NCBI GenBank assembly: GCA_963210315.1
Contig: OY723250.1
Span: forward strand, 2,418,001-2,482,000
Length of the DNA: 64,000 bases
Source: Rhynchopus euleeides
Lineage: Eukaryota; Euglenozoa; Diplonemea; Diplonemida; Diplonemidae
Direction of reading: 5' to 3'
Positions within the stretch are counted from its first letter, which is position 1. Each line of letters opens with the position of its first letter. Below, piece by piece: positions 33,331-43,798 of this stretch. The notes below the pieces were generated by a model. It made no database searches and had not been told where the DNA came from. It was given only the letters and a program-made list of their open reading frames with translations. A program made the position numbers and the translations under genes.

Positions 33331-33633
33331 ATGAGCGACTCGCCGTTCCTTCGGAGCACGCCAACAGGCCGGCGGCTGAGCCCTGACCCGCAGTACAATG
33401 CGATTGCAGGCAGCGCATTTCAGAGTGCCGGATGTGGGTCGCTTCCCCCGCCGTCCCTGGGGACCTGTGGCGGGTGGAGCGGCCCCGACCTCAAGGTGCA
33501 AGTGGATCTCGACGACAGGTACGAGGTGACACGCGACGAGGTGGCACGTGATATTTCGGCATCACTCCTGCTGCAGACACCCCCGCCCCGCGCTGGCTGG
33601 GAGCCGAGGAGCCCTTGCGACCGGATCTACTGA
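33331..33633 (+). CDS. Small hypothetical protein
   Basis: A 100-residue frame from ATG 33331 with G/C third-position bias like neighbouring genes. It is Pro/Ser-rich at the N terminus (MSDSPFLRSTPTGRRLSPDP), with a charged segment (VQVDLDDRYEVTRDEVARDI) near the C terminus. No domain, signal peptide or membrane span. It stops just before the duplicated oxidase module. It could be a short gene or a remnant. Confidence 0.45.
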   Translation: MSDSPFLRSTPTGRRLSPDPQYNAIAGSAFQSAGCGSLPPPSLGTCGGWSGPDLKVQVDLDDRYEVTRDEVARDISASLLLQTPPPRAGWEPRSPCDRIY

Positions 33634-34332
33634 CAGCCGCCAGCAGGGCTTCGCTGTGCCGAGGCTACACGGAGACGGGCAGCAGGCTGTCTCCGTGTTC
33701 CTTGATCTTCTGCCTGTGGCGTGCAGCGCCGCCTCCCCGAACGGGTGCCATCATGGCATCTGTGGTTGCTGTTTGCTGCCTGTGCCTGCGAGTGGAGCAG
33801 CTGAGTGCACGCAGGCCAGGAGGTGAGCTCCGCGCAGCACGGTTGTTGTGGCGGCGGGCTGCACCCCCACTCCAGTTTCATGAGGTCGCATCCTCACGCA
33901 ACAGTTCCCATTCGCCGTTGGGATCATGTATCTTCTCACACGAAAATCAGCTTTTTATGTAGTTTTGTAACTCCGCATAAGAGGCCGCGAGTCAGGCACG
34001 CCACGCGTGTCTCCATTGTACAAGGGGAAGGAAGAGTTCCCCTGCCCTGCGTTCTTTCCCGCTGTCCCCTGCCCCCATCTGTACGTCAGCCACGTGGTGT
34101 CGATGTTGTCCGGTGCAGCCCTTGGGAGGGTGCGACTGGGCAGAGGCAGTGACATGTCAGAGCATCCCGTTTGATCGGAGGTCCCACCCACCCCTTCCTC
34201 TCATGGGTGCCGGTGCCCCCATCACCTGCCCCCATCTCTTGTTGGAAGGAGCACGCATTCCAGAGTCTTGCATGAGGTTTTTGCCAGCACACACAGCTCC
34301 CCACTCAGGCCAAGCCTAGCTTCTATACAACG
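33634..34332. other. 5' flank of oxidase A
   Basis: Non-coding. From about 34012 it is nearly identical to 36941-37261 ahead of the second oxidase, including a pyrimidine-rich tract, so promoter and splice signals were duplicated with the gene. Confidence 0.6.
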
Positions 34333-36640
34333 ATGCGTGTCGCTGCGGCTGTACTGCTGCTGGGTGTGCTTGCCAGCCCCGTGCATGGCAGGCACTACTG
34401 CCAGCGGGGCAGGTGGTGCTGGCCGACAGCTGACGAGGTGGAGGCCCTCAGCCTTGCGCTGGAGCCTGAGATGCCGCGCCTGCTGCAGAACGAGCCGGGG
34501 CTCCCGTATGCATCGGCCATCCCGACGCCTATCCCTGCAGGTCTTCCCGAGCAGCCGCTGTTCGGCCTGGGCCTCACGCAGATGAAGCCTCTGTACGAGC
34601 GCACGAACGAGACCTTCTGCCCTGACGGGATCTTCGACTCCGACTTCTGCAAGGCGGCTGCTGTGAACCGGCCGCGCCGCCCCGAGGACCCCGACTTCGT
34701 CGTGTTCCCCCTCACTGGGGCACACGTCGCCACCGCCGTCAGCTTTGCGAAGAAGCACAGGCTGTGCATCGGTGTGGCGGGGACGGGGCACGAGTTCAAC
34801 AGCAGGAACCAGCCCTTCTGCAACGGCGGCAGCATCCTTATCAGGACGACGCTCATGCGCAGCAAGGAGGCAGACCTGAACGACACTGCCTGTCTGGGGC
34901 ACCCTTCGTTCCGCTTCGGGGCGGGCATGGTGTTCTCTGAGGCACACGCCTTTGCTGCAGCACACAGCATGCTGGTGGCGTCTGGCTTCTGCCCCACGGT
35001 GGGCCTGGTGGGGTGGTCGCTGGGTGGCGGGCACGGCCCCATGGCGCCGAAGTACGGGCTGGGTTCGGACAACCTGATCGCGGCTGACATTGTGCTGGCA
35101 GACGGGCGCCACGTCACCGTGAGCGCAAACAGCCCCTACAGCGACCTGTTCCGGGCGCTGAAGGGTGGCGGCGGGTCGACGTGGGGCATCCTCACGTCCA
35201 TCACCGTCAAGGCGCACCCCATCCCCGAGGGTGGGCTGACCTCTGTGTTTGGCAGCGCTAAGGGGGACATGTGTAATGATGGCGCGCATATGCGTGCTGT
35301 GGTGGCGTCATGGAACGACTTTTCTGCTGTCATCTCGCAGGACATCTCACTGTCGCTCCAGCTGTCCACATCCCGCAGCGATGATGGCAACTGCAGCAAC
35401 GACTCGTGGGAGCTCTCCGTTGTCGGCCTGGTCTTCAGCGGCCCTGACTCGGAGGACGTCGCGTTTCTGCAGGGCCAGTTCACCGACAACGACACCCCCT
35501 TCCTCACGGTGCCTCTGCCGAACTACTACGCATTGCTCGTCGTCTTTGCCTCGCAGCTGGAGCCGAACATCCACCCGACACAGCGCGACAGGAACCTGGG
35601 CGGGACACAGGTGCAGCGTGAGGAGATCCCGACTCTCACGGAATTCATGGTTGACTTCGCACTGACCAACGTTGGCGACGCTCTTCAGACTGCTTCTATT
35701 TCCCTGACGGGCAACGTCGGCTCACCGCAGGCTGACGACACTTCTCTGAGCAGCAGCCTCCGCACGGCCCTCGTGCACTTCTTCAGCTACCAGGTGGAGC
35801 AGGACGACCTCACTGCACTCTTCGGACCGGAGGTGTACCTGTCGGAGTCGTCGATCGACGTCCGCAACATTGCTGTTGCATACTACGGCAGGGAGAACTA
35901 CCAGCGTTTGCTCAACACAAAGCGCAAGTACGACCCGCGCCATGTCTTCGGGTGCCGTGGCTGTGTCGGTACACCCTTCAACTTCTGATCACATTTTTAC
36001 GACGGAGGCGCCTCCGACTCGATGACCGATCAGTTTCCTGCGTCACTCAGCGTTCCTTTGCCCCTTCTCCTCTTGAAGGGACTGCCCAAGCGGTTCAGCC
36101 CAATTTATCAGCGGGCCCATGTTGATGATGTTGCCCCTTTCCCTTCTTCCCTCTTCCCTGGAGCACATTGCCCGTGTGTTGGCTCCCTCCCAGCTCTCCT
36201 CGTGTTGTGGCGCATCATGTTTCTGTTTCTCCACACCAGCGGGCTGTCGGGTTAGCAGAGCGACCCACCCACCTCCTTGAGGGAGCCCTCCCTCTGAAGG
36301 TTTGGTCGGCTTCTTTTGCAATCCGCATTCCGTCTGGGCGGTTGAACGCTGTGTTGTCCTCCGATCGACTGCTGTCGTCCCTGACCCGACCGTCAACCGG
36401 GTTTCCTGGTTGGTTTCAGTGGTCCTGTTATGACAGCTCCCGAACGAATTTTTGAATAGCGCAAAGCCTGGCACCGCCTCCGGCTCCGTCCGAAGGCTTT
36501 TTTGTCTTTCGTTTGTTTTTCTGTGCGATGAGAATCTCCGACATGGCCTGGACAATGATGAACGAGTGTCCGGGTCGGTATACTTCCTCCGACGTGCCTA
36601 TTGGCCTGAACGAACTTGAGCAAGGGCGGCGGCACTTTGT
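33670..36640 (+). repeat. Tandem segmental duplication, unit A
   Basis: Module of about 2.95 kb carrying the first oxidase gene. It starts near the block GTTCCTTGATCTTCTG / GTGCAGCGCCGCC and ends near CGACGTGCCTATTGGCCTGA. Unit B follows head-to-tail; the coding parts and ~320 bases of 5' flank are almost identical, the outer flanks more diverged. Confidence 0.85.
34333..35988 (+). CDS. Secreted FAD-linked oxidase (BBE-like), copy A
   Basis: 551 residues, single exon, signal peptide MRVAAAVLLLGVLASPVHG. The FAD-binding (PCMH/VAO-type) domain spans about residues 115-300: VFPLTGAHVATAVSFAKKH, GVAGTGHEFNSRN and GWSLGGGHGPMAPKYGLG. The His in GTGHEF matches the residue that carries FAD in berberine-bridge-enzyme-like oxidases. 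The usual second (Cys) link in the GGG-region motif is absent, so single covalent attachment is expected. The C terminus has the BBE-type signature NIAVAYYGRENYQRLL plus KYDP and VFGCRGC. Substrate unknown (alcohol or sugar oxidation is typical of the family), releasing hydrogen peroxide. It is a tandem paralogue of the gene at 37262. Confidence 0.9.
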   Translation: MRVAAAVLLLGVLASPVHGRHYCQRGRWCWPTADEVEALSLALEPEMPRLLQNEPGLPYASAIPTPIPAGLPEQPLFGLGLTQMKPLYERTNETFCPDGIFDSDFCKAAAVNRPRRPEDPDFVVFPLTGAHVATAVSFAKKHRLCIGVAGTGHEFNSRNQPFCNGGSILIRTTLMRSKEADLNDTACLGHPSFRFGAGMVFSEAHAFAAAHSMLVASGFCPTVGLVGWSLGGGHGPMAPKYGLGSDNLIAADIVLADGRHVTVSANSPYSDLFRALKGGGGSTWGILTSITVKAHPIPEGGLTSVFGSAKGDMCNDGAHMRAVVASWNDFSAVISQDISLSLQLSTSRSDDGNCSNDSWELSVVGLVFSGPDSEDVAFLQGQFTDNDTPFLTVPLPNYYALLVVFASQLEPNIHPTQRDRNLGGTQVQREEIPTLTEFMVDFALTNVGDALQTASISLTGNVGSPQADDTSLSSSLRTALVHFFSYQVEQDDLTALFGPEVYLSESSIDVRNIAVAYYGRENYQRLLNTKRKYDPRHVFGCRGCVGTPFNF

Positions 36641-37261
36641 CTCCGTCTTCCTTGATCTTCTGGGTGGCGTGCAGCGCCGCCTGCCCGAACGAGTGCCTGC
36701 GAGTGGAGCAGATGAGTGCACGCAGGCCAGGAGGTGAGCTCCGCGCAGCACGGTTGTTGTGGCGGCGGGCTGCACCCCCACTCCAGTTTCATGAGGTCGC
36801 AGCCTCACGATCCCGAGTGTTTCTTTTGGCTTTTGTGTGCAAACGATGAGACGTTCGGGACACTTAGCGTCTCAATTCGATCACACCACATTCTTCTTTT
36901 TCTGTCATTTATTCACTCCGCAAAACAGGCCTCAGTGCCTCCATTGTACAAGGGGAAGGAAGGGTTCCCCTGCCCTGCGTTCTTTCCGCTGTCCCCTGCC
37001 CCCATCTGTACGTCAGCCACGTGGTGTCGATGTTGTCCGGTGCAGCCCTTGGGAGGGTGCGACTGGGCAGAGGCAGTGACATGTCAGAGCATCCCGTTTG
37101 ATCGGAGGTCCCACCCACACCCCTTCCTCTCATGGGTGCCGGTGCCCCCATCACCTGCCCCCATCTCTTGTTGGAAGGAGCACGCATTCCAGAGTCTTGC
37201 ATGAGGTTTTTGCCAGCACACACAGCTCCCCACTCAGGCCAAGCCTAGCTTCTATACAACG
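35989..37261. other. Spacer between duplicated oxidases
   Basis: No gene. It contains the 3' flank of unit A (related to 39680-40375) and the 5' flank of unit B (related to 33670-34332). The junction lies near 36640. Confidence 0.65.
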
Positions 37262-40200
37262 ATGCGTGTCGCTGCGGCTGTACTGCTGCTGGGTGTGCTT
37301 GCCAGCCCCGTGCATGGCAGGAAATACTGCCAGCGGGACAAGCGGTGCTGGCCGACAGCTGACGAGGTGGACGCCCTCAGCCTTGCGCTGGATCCTGAGA
37401 TGCCGCGCCTGCTGCAGAACGAGCCGGGGCTCCCGTATGCATCGGCCATCCCGACGCCTATCCCTGCAGGTCTCCCCGAGCAGCCGCTGTTCGGCCTGGG
37501 CCTCACGCAGATGAAGCCTCTGTACGAGCGCACGAATGAGACCTTCTGCCCTGACGGGATCTTCGACTCCGACTTCTGCAAGGCGGCTGCTGTGAACCGG
37601 CCGCGCCGCCCTGAGGACTCCGACTTCGTCGTGTTCCCCCTCACTGGGGCACACGTCGCTGCCGCCGTCAGCTTTGCGAAGAAGCACAGGCTGTGCATCG
37701 GTGTGGCGGGGACGGGGCACGAGTTCAACAGCAGGAACCAGCCCTTCTGCAACGGCGGCAGCATCCTTATCAGGACGACGCTCATGCGCAGCAAGGAGGC
37801 AGACCTGAACGACACTGCCTGTCTGGGGCACCCTTCGTTCCGCTTCGGGGCGGGCATGGTGTTCTCTGAGGCACACGCCTTTGCTGCAGCACACGGCATG
37901 CTGGTGGCGTCTGGCTTCTGCCCCACGGTGGGCCTGGTGGGGTGGTCGCTGGGTGGCGGGCACGGCCCCATGGCGCCGAAGTACGGGCTGGGTTCGGACA
38001 ACCTGATCGCGGCTGACATTGTGCTGGCAGACGGGCGCCACGTCACCGTGAGCGCAAACAGCCCCTACAGCGACCTGTTCCGGGCGCTGAAGGGTGGCGG
38101 CGGGTCGACGTGGGGCATCCTCACGTCCATCACCGTCAAGGCGCACCCCATCCCCGAGGGTGGGCTGACCTCTGTGTTTGGCCGTGCCAAGGGGGACATG
38201 TGTGACGATGGCGCGCATATGCGTGCTGTGGTGGCGTCGTGGAACGACTTTTCTGCTGTCATCTCGCAGAATATCTCACTGTCCATCCAGATGTTCACAT
38301 CCCGCAGCGATGATGGCAACTGCAGCAACGACTCGTGGGAGCTCTTCAACGTCGGCCTGGTCTTCAGCGGCCCTGACTCGGAGGACGTCGCGTTTCTGCA
38401 GGGCCAGTTCACCGACAACGACACCCCCTTCCTCACGGTGCCTCTGCCGAACTACTACGCATTGCTCGTCGTCTTTGCCTCGCAGCTAGAGCCGAACATC
38501 CACCCGACACAGCGCGACAGGAACCTGGCTGGGACACAGGTGCAGCGTGAGGAGATCCCGACTCTCACGGAATTCATGGTTGACTTCGCACTGACCAACG
38601 TTGGCGACGCTCTTCAGACTGCTTCTATTTCCCTGACGGGCAACGTCGGCTCACCGCAGGCTGACGACACTTCTCTGAGCAGCAGCCTCCGCACGGCTCT
38701 CGTGCACTTCTACAGCTACCAGGTGGAGCAGGACGACCTCACTGCACTCTTCGGACCGGAGGTGTACCTGTCGGAGTCGTCGATTGATGTCCGCAACATT
38801 GCTGTTGCATACTACGGCAGGGACAACTACAAGCGTTTGCTCCGCACAAAGCGCAAGTACGACCCGCGTCGTGTTTTCGGGTGCCGTGGCTGTGTCGGTA
38901 CACGCTTCAACTTCTGATCACGTTGTTCTGACTGACGGTTGCCCACCCGATGCACTGTGTGCGCTGCCTCCACCCTCACTACATTCGCAGTGTCTCACTC
39001 CCATCAAACGATGTCTTGCTGCGATGCCGAATCCGTCCAATCCCATCACGTCACATCACACCACACCCCCCTCCCCTCACTGACGAGGTGCCGCCCCCCC
39101 ACTCTTCACACCCTCCAAATCATTTGCCGTGTTTGCCTTCCCCGCCTGACGGCAGCACGTGGGCAGATGTCGCTACCAGGCGACAAAGGACAACGCCTTC
39201 CCTGTATCCCACTGTGACTGTGGGGCTCACCCCAACCACGTGTGGTCAGGTTTGCCTGCCTTGCCCTCTCGTGCTAGTGGCGGCCAGTGTGCCCTGTTGG
39301 CTGAGAGGTACTGTGTGTCTACCTTCCGAATCCACCCCTCTTCATCCCTTCGTTGTGTCCGTTTTATTCGCCGATTTTTCCACCTCCTGCATTGCCTGTT
39401 GCTCCGGGAGCTGTCACGCTCACAGCCTTCCATGCACACAGGCTCAGCAGGTGGCCTGCTTTGCACACATGCCTGCCTGTGCCACGTCAGTCGCAACTCG
39501 AGCGTTACCATGCCCCATCCATGGGTGCACCTGGTTTCAATCCTGGGTCGACAGGCGCGACCCCAGGACAGCCGTGTCTTTGTTGTCCCCGCCGACCCCA
39601 CACCCCCCCAGCCCCCGACTCCGTCTGTGCCCTCTGCCAGCAAATACATACCCAGCCAGCAGTGGTTCTTCTTTCAGGTTCCATCCGGCTGTGGCTGGAC
39701 TCTCCAAGCGGTTCAGCTCAAGTAATCAACAGGGCCCATGATGATGATGACGGTGATAATGTTCCCCCCCCTTTTCTGGGGGCCTTCGCTCAGAAATGCA
39801 GAACAGAATGTCGCCTCTCAAGAGGAGGCAATCTGACACAGTTTGACAGAGATCGAAGGCGCCCGCTTTTTCCCCTTTTTTCCTTTTCTTTGGAGCACAT
39901 TGTCCCCTGTGTGTTGGCTTCCTCCCAGCTCTCCTCGCGTTCTGGTGTGTCTTTGCTTGCTGTTCTCCACACCAGTGGGCTGTCGGGTTAGCAGATCGAC
40001 CTCCTTGAGGGAGCCCTCCCTCTGAAGGTTTGGTCGGCTTCTTTTGCAATCCGCATTCCGTCTGGGCGGTTGACTGCAGTAACGTCCTCCGATCGATTGT
40101 TGTCGTGAACCGACCGTCAACCAGGCTCCCTGGTTGGTTTCTGGCTCCTCAATTGCCACGCCACACTGTGATCATGTTGACTATGACAGCCACCGAAATA

Positions 40201-40375
40201 AAGGAATATCGTATCGCCTGGCTCCGCCTTTAGCTCCGGCCGGACGCTTATTCCGTTTCGCGTGTTATTTTTTTTGCGAAGAATCTCCGACACGGCCTGG
40301 ACAATGAAGAACGGGTCCAGGTTGGCGGAAAATGCCTGCGACGTGCCTATCGGCCTGAAAGAACCCGAGAAAGAT
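36641..40375 (+). repeat. Tandem segmental duplication, unit B
   Basis: Second copy of the oxidase module. Relative to unit A it has about 740 extra bases after the gene (roughly 38930-39670). It then resumes similarity with AAGCGGTTCAGC, GCAATCCGCATTCCGTCTGG and CGACGTGCCTATCGGCCTGA. Confidence 0.85.
37262..38917 (+). CDS. Secreted FAD-linked oxidase (BBE-like), copy B
   Basis: 551 residues, same start context, signal peptide and domain order as the copy at 34333, with about two dozen amino-acid differences (roughly 96% identity by eye). The differences cluster just after the signal peptide (KYCQRDKR versus HYCQRGRW), around QNISLSIQMFTS, and in the last 35 residues. The FAD-attachment His motif GTGHEF and the GWSLGGGHG loop are unchanged. 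Both copies are open, so both may be active; changes near the C terminus (PDPRR, TRFNF) are mostly to basic residues. Confidence 0.9.
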   Translation: MRVAAAVLLLGVLASPVHGRKYCQRDKRCWPTADEVDALSLALDPEMPRLLQNEPGLPYASAIPTPIPAGLPEQPLFGLGLTQMKPLYERTNETFCPDGIFDSDFCKAAAVNRPRRPEDSDFVVFPLTGAHVAAAVSFAKKHRLCIGVAGTGHEFNSRNQPFCNGGSILIRTTLMRSKEADLNDTACLGHPSFRFGAGMVFSEAHAFAAAHGMLVASGFCPTVGLVGWSLGGGHGPMAPKYGLGSDNLIAADIVLADGRHVTVSANSPYSDLFRALKGGGGSTWGILTSITVKAHPIPEGGLTSVFGRAKGDMCDDGAHMRAVVASWNDFSAVISQNISLSIQMFTSRSDDGNCSNDSWELFNVGLVFSGPDSEDVAFLQGQFTDNDTPFLTVPLPNYYALLVVFASQLEPNIHPTQRDRNLAGTQVQREEIPTLTEFMVDFALTNVGDALQTASISLTGNVGSPQADDTSLSSSLRTALVHFYSYQVEQDDLTALFGPEVYLSESSIDVRNIAVAYYGRDNYKRLLRTKRKYDPRRVFGCRGCVGTRFNF

Positions 40376-40642
40376 GTGTTTTGTGAGTGACGCCGTTTCC
40401 CGCCGCCCCCCCCCCCCTCCGGGTTGCCTGTGTCTCTGGGTTCAAAATGAGCCCTGCACTGACAGCCAATTGGGTTCCTAACTTTGTTTCAACTGCACCT
40501 CTCGAGTGACTTCTCCACTGGTCGCCACCCACACATACACATGCCAGGCATTTACACAGGCAGCACTGTTGCTGGCCTCCAGAGGATTTGGTTGTTTTTT
40601 TGGTGTGCATACCTACTACACCTGCGCCGCTTTGCCACAGGA
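38918..40642. other. Intergenic, unit B 3' flank
   Basis: No supported gene. 38930-39670 is absent from unit A and may be an insertion in B or a deletion in A; I see no inverted ends on it. 39680-40375 matches the unit A 3' flank. Confidence 0.55.
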
Positions 40643-41413
40643 ATGAGCCGAAATCTGCAGGTATACGATGTCCATTTGCACGCCCTGATTGCACTCACAC
40701 TCGTCTTCCTTTGTTTCTTTGTTGGTATTTCTGCAACTGTTGCAGACCCGATCCGCAAACCAACACGGCACCGAACTTGATAACCTTCCGTGGTCTCTGT
40801 TCACCACACTTGTGTGAGCTGGGATTATATGTGTGCTTGTCTTGAGCATGTGCCACTTTTTCACACATTACAGGGCCTTCTGTCTCGGAGCTGCGGCCTG
40901 CACCACACTGAGGCAACAGGTATTGTGGTGGACAGATGGCAGGTATGCCCTGGCTGTACCTGTTTCTTGCCACACGCCCCGCAGCTGCGTCAACGCGAGT
41001 ACTGCGAAGGAGTTGTCTTCAACGTGTCTCTCAAAGACATCGACGGGCGCAGCGACACCGCTCTTGCGATGCTCTACTTCAGGGACGAGCAGGCTGTAGC
41101 GTGCTCCTTCTTCGAGAAGGGTGACCGTGTCTCTGTGAGCGCGTTCATTGTGGAGGCGAACCCTTCTTCTGTGTACCCTGGTGACCAGTGTCCGGAGACC
41201 AAGCCCCTCATCCGCACACAGCGTGTGCTTGTCTGTGCACCAGATGCTGTGATCACTGTGCGCAGCATGCAGGGTGACGAGCCGCTGCTGCTCACACTCC
41301 GCCCTGGCAGATACGACCAGCCAGAAGCGCGCGTGTTCTTGCCCACCAGCACACAGGATACCGGGAAGGTGTATGCCAACTCTACAGGCAACACCCGTGC
41401 TCTGGTAGAGTGA
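40643..41413 (+). CDS. Small OB-fold-like protein, three exons
   Basis: Proposed exons 40643-40660, 40874-40942 and 40985-41413, all phase 0, giving about 171 residues. The first intron (213 bases) starts GTATAC and ends TTACAG; the second is a 42-base GTATG...CAG intron. Exon 3 has strong coding bias. Its strand pattern (EGVVFNVSLKD, ALAMLYFRDEQAVACSFFEKGDRVSVSAFIVEA, RVLVCAPDAVITV) resembles an OB-fold, as in single-strand DNA- or RNA-binding proteins; this is inference from pattern only. The start ATG lies two bases after a CCACAG acceptor. The 18-base first exon is the weakest part. An alternative ATG at 40829 is in frame with exon 2. Confidence 0.5.
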
Positions 41414-41737
41414 CGTCTGGTGTCTCCAGTGCAGCTCAGCCTCTTTGCATCCCGCTTCCTGCACTATCTTCCAGCACTGTCGGTTTCGGGCAGAGTAAAT
41501 CCATAGCCAACAAGCCTACAACCCGGCGTGTGCGGCGGTAGTGTCACTTGTGCGTGTGAAGCGGTTTATACCCTATTCAGTAACACAGTCCGAGGACAGA
41601 GTCTACAGTCGCACAGTGTGTGTGAACCGCACCCCCTTCCCAAGACTTGTTGTTGTAACCAACCCGCTTGTGTGCAATGTCAATGGGGCAAGCCTGGCTC
41701 AAGACACTCCCTGCAGGGATACGACTGACAGGCAACA
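41414..41737. other. Short intergenic
   Basis: About 320 bases without a supported gene between co-directional genes. Confidence 0.5.
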
Positions 41738-43045
41738 ATGACAAAGGTGGTCGACACGATCGAGATGGGCGTGGTGTGCGAGGAAGGCGTGCAGCCACTG
41801 ATGTTCGAACCGCTTCCTGCAAGGCCCAGGTGCCCTTGGGCACGGCGTGCGGCAGCCTTTGTCATTGGGTTTCTGTTCATGATGTGCCTCGTGCTGCAGC
41901 TCGACGTGGCTTCGATGGCCAAGTCACGCACCACTGCAACCCAGAGCGTGCAGGTTGGACCGAGGCCCTACTACCTCGTGGACAGCCTTCCCGAGGGTGA
42001 GCTCAAGACCCGCCTTCTTTCTTGCGGGTCGAACACGCTGACGAAGAGCGAGTGGGTGATGGGGCACCGTGGTGCACCGTTGATGTTCCCCGAGCACTCG
42101 CTGCAGAGCTACCACGGTGCTGCGAGGATGGGCGCAGGCATCATTGAGTGCGACGTCACCTTCACCAAGGACAACGAGCTGGTGTGCAGGCACTCGGAGT
42201 GCGACCTGCACACAACAACGAACATCCTTTTGACGGACCTTGCCTCGAAGTGTGCGGTGCCGTTCACCCCAGCGTCTGGCAGCTCGCCTGCCACTGCCCT
42301 GTGCTGTACGTCTGCGCTGACCGTGGCAGAGTTCAAGACGCTGCAGGCCAAGATGGACGGGTTCAACGCGTCGGCAACGACGGCTGAGGACTTCCAGCAC
42401 GGGACACCGGACTACCGCACGGACCTGTACGCCACACACGCCAATGTGGTGACGCACAGGGAGAGCATTGCCGTCTTCCAGAGCCTTGGTGTCAAGATGG
42501 TGCCGGAGCTGAAGGCGCCGCACTCTGGCACGATGCCTCCGACCTTCCCCCGCGAGGCTTTCATCCAGAAGCTTCTGTCGGAGTACCGCGAGGCAGGCAT
42601 CGCCGCGAGCAATGTGTTCGTGCAGAGCTTCCTGTGGTCTGACATCCTTTCGCTGGCGAAGACGGAATTCGGCAACCAGGCTGTCTTCCTGGACAGTCGG
42701 ACCTACGACGACCCCACCTTCATCCCGACTCTTCAGAACATGACTGACAAGTACGCTGCAGGTCTGCGCTTCATTGCGCCGGAAGTTAACGCTTTGGTGG
42801 GCACCAAGAACAAGAGCCTCGTCGAGACAGACTACAGCATTCTCGCTAAAGCGGGAGGCTTGCAGATCGTGTCTTGGAGTCTCGAGCGCAGCGTGTCGTT
42901 CTTCGACAACGTCCGCGATGTCGTGACGTCTGATCGCGAGTACATGATGTTCATCGACTTCTTGGCTCAGCAGGTCAAGGTTGTCCACCTCTTCTGTGAC
43001 TGGCCCGGGACCATCCTGTACTACGCTAACTGCTTCGGTTTGTAG
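41738..43045 (+). CDS. Membrane-anchored glycerophosphodiester phosphodiesterase
   Basis: 435 residues, single exon. It likely hydrolyses glycerophosphodiesters to glycerol-3-phosphate and an alcohol. An N-terminal span near residues 36-58 (RRAAAFVIGFLFMMCLVLQL) should anchor it with the catalytic domain outside the cytosol. The GDPD signature is clear: GHRGAP with the first catalytic His, PEHSLQS, IIECDVTFTKDNELVCRHSE with the metal-binding Glu-x-Asp and second His. Later elements are VPELKAP and QSFLW, and the C-terminal strand motif LQIVSWSLE fits the TIM barrel. Length and motif spacing fit the family, with an insertion of about 70 residues between the His motif and the VPELK strand. N-glycosylation sequons are present. 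Confidence 0.9.
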   Translation: MTKVVDTIEMGVVCEEGVQPLMFEPLPARPRCPWARRAAAFVIGFLFMMCLVLQLDVASMAKSRTTATQSVQVGPRPYYLVDSLPEGELKTRLLSCGSNTLTKSEWVMGHRGAPLMFPEHSLQSYHGAARMGAGIIECDVTFTKDNELVCRHSECDLHTTTNILLTDLASKCAVPFTPASGSSPATALCCTSALTVAEFKTLQAKMDGFNASATTAEDFQHGTPDYRTDLYATHANVVTHRESIAVFQSLGVKMVPELKAPHSGTMPPTFPREAFIQKLLSEYREAGIAASNVFVQSFLWSDILSLAKTEFGNQAVFLDSRTYDDPTFIPTLQNMTDKYAAGLRFIAPEVNALVGTKNKSLVETDYSILAKAGGLQIVSWSLERSVSFFDNVRDVVTSDREYMMFIDFLAQQVKVVHLFCDWPGTILYYANCFGL

Positions 43046-43798
43046 GCATCTTTTTAAACGATGTTCCAGATTGGCATCCGATCCTGGGACTTCGCAGAAG
43101 TGCGCCATTTCCGTGCTTCTCACATTTTCCGGCACAAGCTCTTTTGCTTCAAGGACACCTACAGCCAAATAACGCCTTTCCGAAGGCTGATCAAATAGCA
43201 ACACCACTTCCCAAGTGTCTATGTTTTACCTCGAGGCAACTCAAGACAATCGTACTGTTTTTCTATTTCGAAACAACATTCCGTGAGTAGTGTGCAATCA
43301 TACTTCGAGTGAGGTTCACACTTCTCCACCCGAAGAACATTCATATGCGACATCGTAATTGTGATTGCATGCGTTCCCCCCACCCCCCTGGACCTGACAA
43401 ACTGAGGCTGTTGATCCATTTCCTTCCAATGAGCATTCACAGAGTTCCGAGTGCAAGCTGCGGTGTTCCAACAATACCCCATTTCAGAAATTGCCTCGTC
43501 TTGACGCAAAGAGGCAGAACAGGAATACCAAGCCATGCGCAGTACAATTATCCCTTTTCGGGACACTCCGTTTCGCGGGGTCAGCTAGCACTAGCAGATA
43601 AGACAGTCCTCCCCACCACCACCACCACCACCACCACCACCCCCACCCCCACCCCCACCCCCACCCCCACCGCCCGCTCCTCCTGCTTTTCACACTTCCA
43701 TGGTGGCTGAACGTGCCACATTGGGTCCCCTCTCCACTTCTTGTCATTTTTTGACAGATTCCCAAACACTACACGGCAGATATTCCGAGATCGACACG
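43046..43798. other. Intergenic with microsatellite
   Basis: No gene. An (ACC)n/(CCCACC)n microsatellite occupies about 43613-43672, just before the next gene. Confidence 0.6.
43613..43672 (+). repeat. (ACC)n-(CCCACC)n microsatellite
   Basis: About nine ACC triplets followed by about five CCCACC units. Confidence 0.95.

Noticed and set aside
38950..39741. 263-residue + frame in the extra segment of unit B
   Set aside because: Low-complexity Pro/His/Cys composition, no domain, no bias at third positions; it extends into the duplicated 3' flank that is non-coding in unit A.
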